Part shown: in pieces, positions 62,009-64,000 of the stretch
How positions within the stretch are numbered: the stretch's first letter is position 1
Layout: each line of letters starts with the position of its first letter
Source: Paraburkholderia ultramafica
GTDB taxonomy: Bacteria > Pseudomonadota > Gammaproteobacteria > Burkholderiales > Burkholderiaceae
Length of the DNA stretch: 64,000 bases
Direction of reading: 5' to 3'
Assembly: GCF_902859915.1 (NCBI RefSeq)
Contig: NZ_CADIKK010000014.1
Span: 62,001 to 126,000 of the forward strand
The notes under the pieces: generated by a model
Seen by the model: only the letters and a program-made list of their open reading frames with translations
Told to the model about the DNA's origin: nothing
The model's database searches: none
Position numbers and translations under genes: made by a program

Positions 62009-64000
62009 ATGGCGCGCGCTAACGCAACGGCGGCGCGCCGGTTCGGCGGCAGGGATCTGCTGCATCAGGCTATCCGCATGACGGCGCGCGACTGGCGCGC
62101 GGGCGAATTGACGATGTTGCTGCTGGCGCTGGTGCTGGCCGTCGCGGCGTTGTCGAGCGTCGGCTTTCTGGCCGACCGCCTGCATCAGGGACTCGAGCGC
62201 GACGCGCGGCGCATGATCGCCGCCGATTTCATCGTGCGCGCCGATCATCCGGTCGATCCGCAATTCGCCGCGCAAGCCGAGGCGCTCGGTTTGAGCACCG
62301 CCAGCACGGCGATCTTCCCCAGCATGATCAATTCGACCGGCGCGCAGCCGGTCTCGCGGCTTGCCGCCATCAAGGCCGTGTCGCCGGGTTATCCGCTGCG
62401 CGGCGCGTTGCGGATCGCGCCGGCGCCCGGCGCGCCGGATCATCCCGCGCAAGCGATTCCGGCACCCGGCACCGTATGGGTCGACCAGGCGCTGCTCGAC
62501 GCACTGAAGCTGCATGTGGGCGACACGGTCAAAGTCGGCAATCGGAGCTTCACAGTCGGCGCGATGATCACTCGCGAACTCGACCGCGGCTTTTCCTTCG
62601 TCAACTTCTCGCCGCGTTTGATGCTGCGCGCCGACGAAGTCCAGTCGACCGGCCTCATCACCTTCGGCAGCCGCGTGACCTACCGGCTGCTGGTGGCGGG
62701 CGCGGACGCGTCGGTGGCGCGCTTCGCGCAGTTCGCGCATGACAAGGTGGACGGCGGCAAGATGCGCGGCGTCGCGCTCGAATCGTTGCAGGACGGCCAG
62801 CCGCAAGTGCGTCAGACGCTCGATCGCGCGAGCCATTTCCTCACGCTGGTGTCGCTGCTCACCGCATTGCTCGCGGCTGTGGCGATCGCGATGGCCGCGC
62901 ACCGGTACATGCGCCGTCATCTGGACAGCTGCGCGGCGATGCGCTGTCTCGGCGTCAGTCAGGCGGCGCTGCGCGCGCTGTTCACGCTCGAATTCGTGGG
63001 CCTCGGGTTGATCGGTGGCGCGCTCGGTGTCGCGCTCGGCTATCTCGGGCATCTCGCGTTGCTGACGTGGCTCGGCAGTCTGATCGACGTCGCGCTGCCT
63101 TACCCGAGTGTCTGGCCCGCGCTCGAAGGCATCGCGGCCGGCCTCGTGCTGTTGCTGGGTTTCGCGCTGCCGCCGCTGCTGCCGCTCACGCGCGTGCCGC
63201 CGGTGCGCGTGCTGCGCCGCGAATGGGGCGAGGAGGGGCGCACCGCCTGGGCCGCCTACGCGCTCGGCATCGTGCTGTTCGCCGCGCTGCTGATCGTCGC
63301 GGCGGGCGAATTGAAGCTCGGCGGGATCGTCGCGGGCGGCTTCGCCGGCGGCATGCTGGTGTTCGCGTGCATCGCGCGGCTCGCGCTGTGGGGCGCGGCG
63401 CGCGTCGTGCGCAGCGAGCGCATGAACGCGGGGATCGGCTGGCGCTATGCGCTGGCGTCGCTCGAGCGGCGCAGCGGTGCGAGCGCGTTGCAGATCACCG
63501 CGCTCGGTATCGGCCTGATGTGTCTGTTGCTGATCGCGATGACCCGCAACGACCTGGTGGCCGGCTGGCGCAAATCGACGCCGCCGGATGCGCCGAACGA
63601 ATTCATCATCGACATCCAGCCCGACCAGCGCGACGCCGTCACGCAATATCTGGGCGCGCACGGCGTGCCCGGCACGGTGCTCGCGCCGATGGTGCGCGGG
63701 CGGCTGACGGCGATCAACGGCAAGCCGGTCAATCCTGATTCGTTCAAGGGCGACGACGCCAGGCGTCTGGTGGACCGGGAATTCAACCTGTCGTACACGA
63801 CCGAGTTGCCCGACGACAACCGGCTCTCCGCCGGCACCTGGTACGGCGACACGAAGACTCCGCAGATTTCGATCGAGCAGGGGCTCGCCAAGCTGATCGA
63901 CGTGAAGCCCGGCGACATGCTGCGTTTCGACGTGACCGGCTTGCAGATCGACGCGCCGGTGACGAGCGTGCGCAAGCTCGACTGGGGTTCGTTCAAGGTC
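62009..64000 (+). CDS. ABC transporter permease, FtsX/YbbP-like (3' end outside)
   Basis: 664 residues visible from ATG 62009, open to the window end; TTG 61985 (overlapping the DUF4126 stop) is an alternative. First TM LTMLLLALVLAVAALSSVGF, then a large periplasmic domain (about 55-255), three TMs (TLVSLLTALLAAVAIAMAAH, then FVGLGLIGGALGVALGYLGH), and a second similar unit (ALASLERRSGASALQITALG with the QITALGIGLMCLLLI stretch). This repeated MacB-PCD/FtsX layout is that of YbbP, working with the ATPase YbbA; the ATPase is not upstream here and may follow. Confidence 0.88.
   Translation, partial: MARANATAARRFGGRDLLHQAIRMTARDWRAGELTMLLLALVLAVAALSSVGFLADRLHQGLERDARRMIAADFIVRADHPVDPQFAAQAEALGLSTASTAIFPSMINSTGAQPVSRLAAIKAVSPGYPLRGALRIAPAPGAPDHPAQAIPAPGTVWVDQALLDALKLHVGDTVKVGNRSFTVGAMITRELDRGFSFVNFSPRLMLRADEVQSTGLITFGSRVTYRLLVAGADASVARFAQFAHDKVDGGKMRGVALESLQDGQPQVRQTLDRASHFLTLVSLLTALLAAVAIAMAAHRYMRRHLDSCAAMRCLGVSQAALRALFTLEFVGLGLIGGALGVALGYLGHLALLTWLGSLIDVALPYPSVWPALEGIAAGLVLLLGFALPPLLPLTRVPPVRVLRREWGEEGRTAWAAYALGIVLFAALLIVAAGELKLGGIVAGGFAGGMLVFACIARLALWGAARVVRSERMNAGIGWRYALASLERRSGASALQITALGIGLMCLLLIAMTRNDLVAGWRKSTPPDAPNEFIIDIQPDQRDAVTQYLGAHGVPGTVLAPMVRGRLTAINGKPVNPDSFKGDDARRLVDREFNLSYTTELPDDNRLSAGTWYGDTKTPQISIEQGLAKLIDVKPGDMLRFDVTGLQIDAPVTSVRKLDWGSFKV

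Noticed and set aside
61433-63661. Long antisense frame over DUF4126 and the ABC permease
   Set aside because: Arg/Gln/His low-complexity translation; the plus-strand permease has clear TM and family motifs.

Overview
The window looks like chromosome of a high-GC beta-proteobacterium of the Burkholderiaceae, most likely Paraburkholderia/Burkholderia. This rests on the gene order rng-maf-rlmH-rsfS-nadD-hemF-purD-yebC, a GC-rich kdpFABCDE operon, DUF4148-type small exported proteins and an IS66 remnant. The genus is inferred from gene content and style; no search was run.

Layout. 1-2.1 kb: the end of glcF (glycolate oxidase Fe-S subunit) and an ACS-type MFS transporter. 2.1-5.3 kb: a scrambled accessory strip with a histidine-kinase fragment, a deleted IS66 copy, a small repeated gene, and small exported proteins, one of them interrupted by a heptanucleotide repeat that puts it out of frame. 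5.5-20.9 kb: an envelope/efflux block with an AI-2E-type permease, four TetR/AcrR regulators (three close paralogs), an RND tripartite pump (MFP, permease, outer-membrane factor) and pqiABC. 21.3-33.3 kb: a FlhG-like ATPase, a LysR regulator, several small secreted proteins, a large MscS-type channel, a chemoreceptor and two NTF2/SnoaL-like proteins, with many short repeats and palindromic promoters. 33.3-40.2 kb: an aromatic-catabolism cluster of IclR regulator, VOC dioxygenase, MhpA-like FAD monooxygenase, FAH-family hydrolase, aromatic-acid MFS transporter and quinone oxidoreductase.

40.6-64 kb is core genome. It holds the minus-strand housekeeping run rng to yebC, then upp, an SDR, mgsA and qor. 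The K+-responsive kdp operon follows, with an extra 37-residue membrane protein ahead of kdpF. Next come a gdx/sugE guanidinium exporter behind a guanidine-II (mini-ykkC) riboswitch, a DUF4126 membrane protein and an ABC permease cut by the window end.

The most notable signals are: (1) the six-copy heptanucleotide tract at 4663-4704, where loss of one unit would fuse a start and signal-like segment to a long downstream frame; (2) three dispersed copies of a ~60-residue gene, each preceded by a CAACT-N3-AATTG palindrome exactly 28 bp upstream of a TATACT box; (3) two distant genes sharing a TTGACT-N16-TAATAT promoter overlapped by a TGATAAT-type palindrome; (4) a tandem HPE repeat inserted between the two dimerisation helices of KdpD; (5) the guanidine-II riboswitch.
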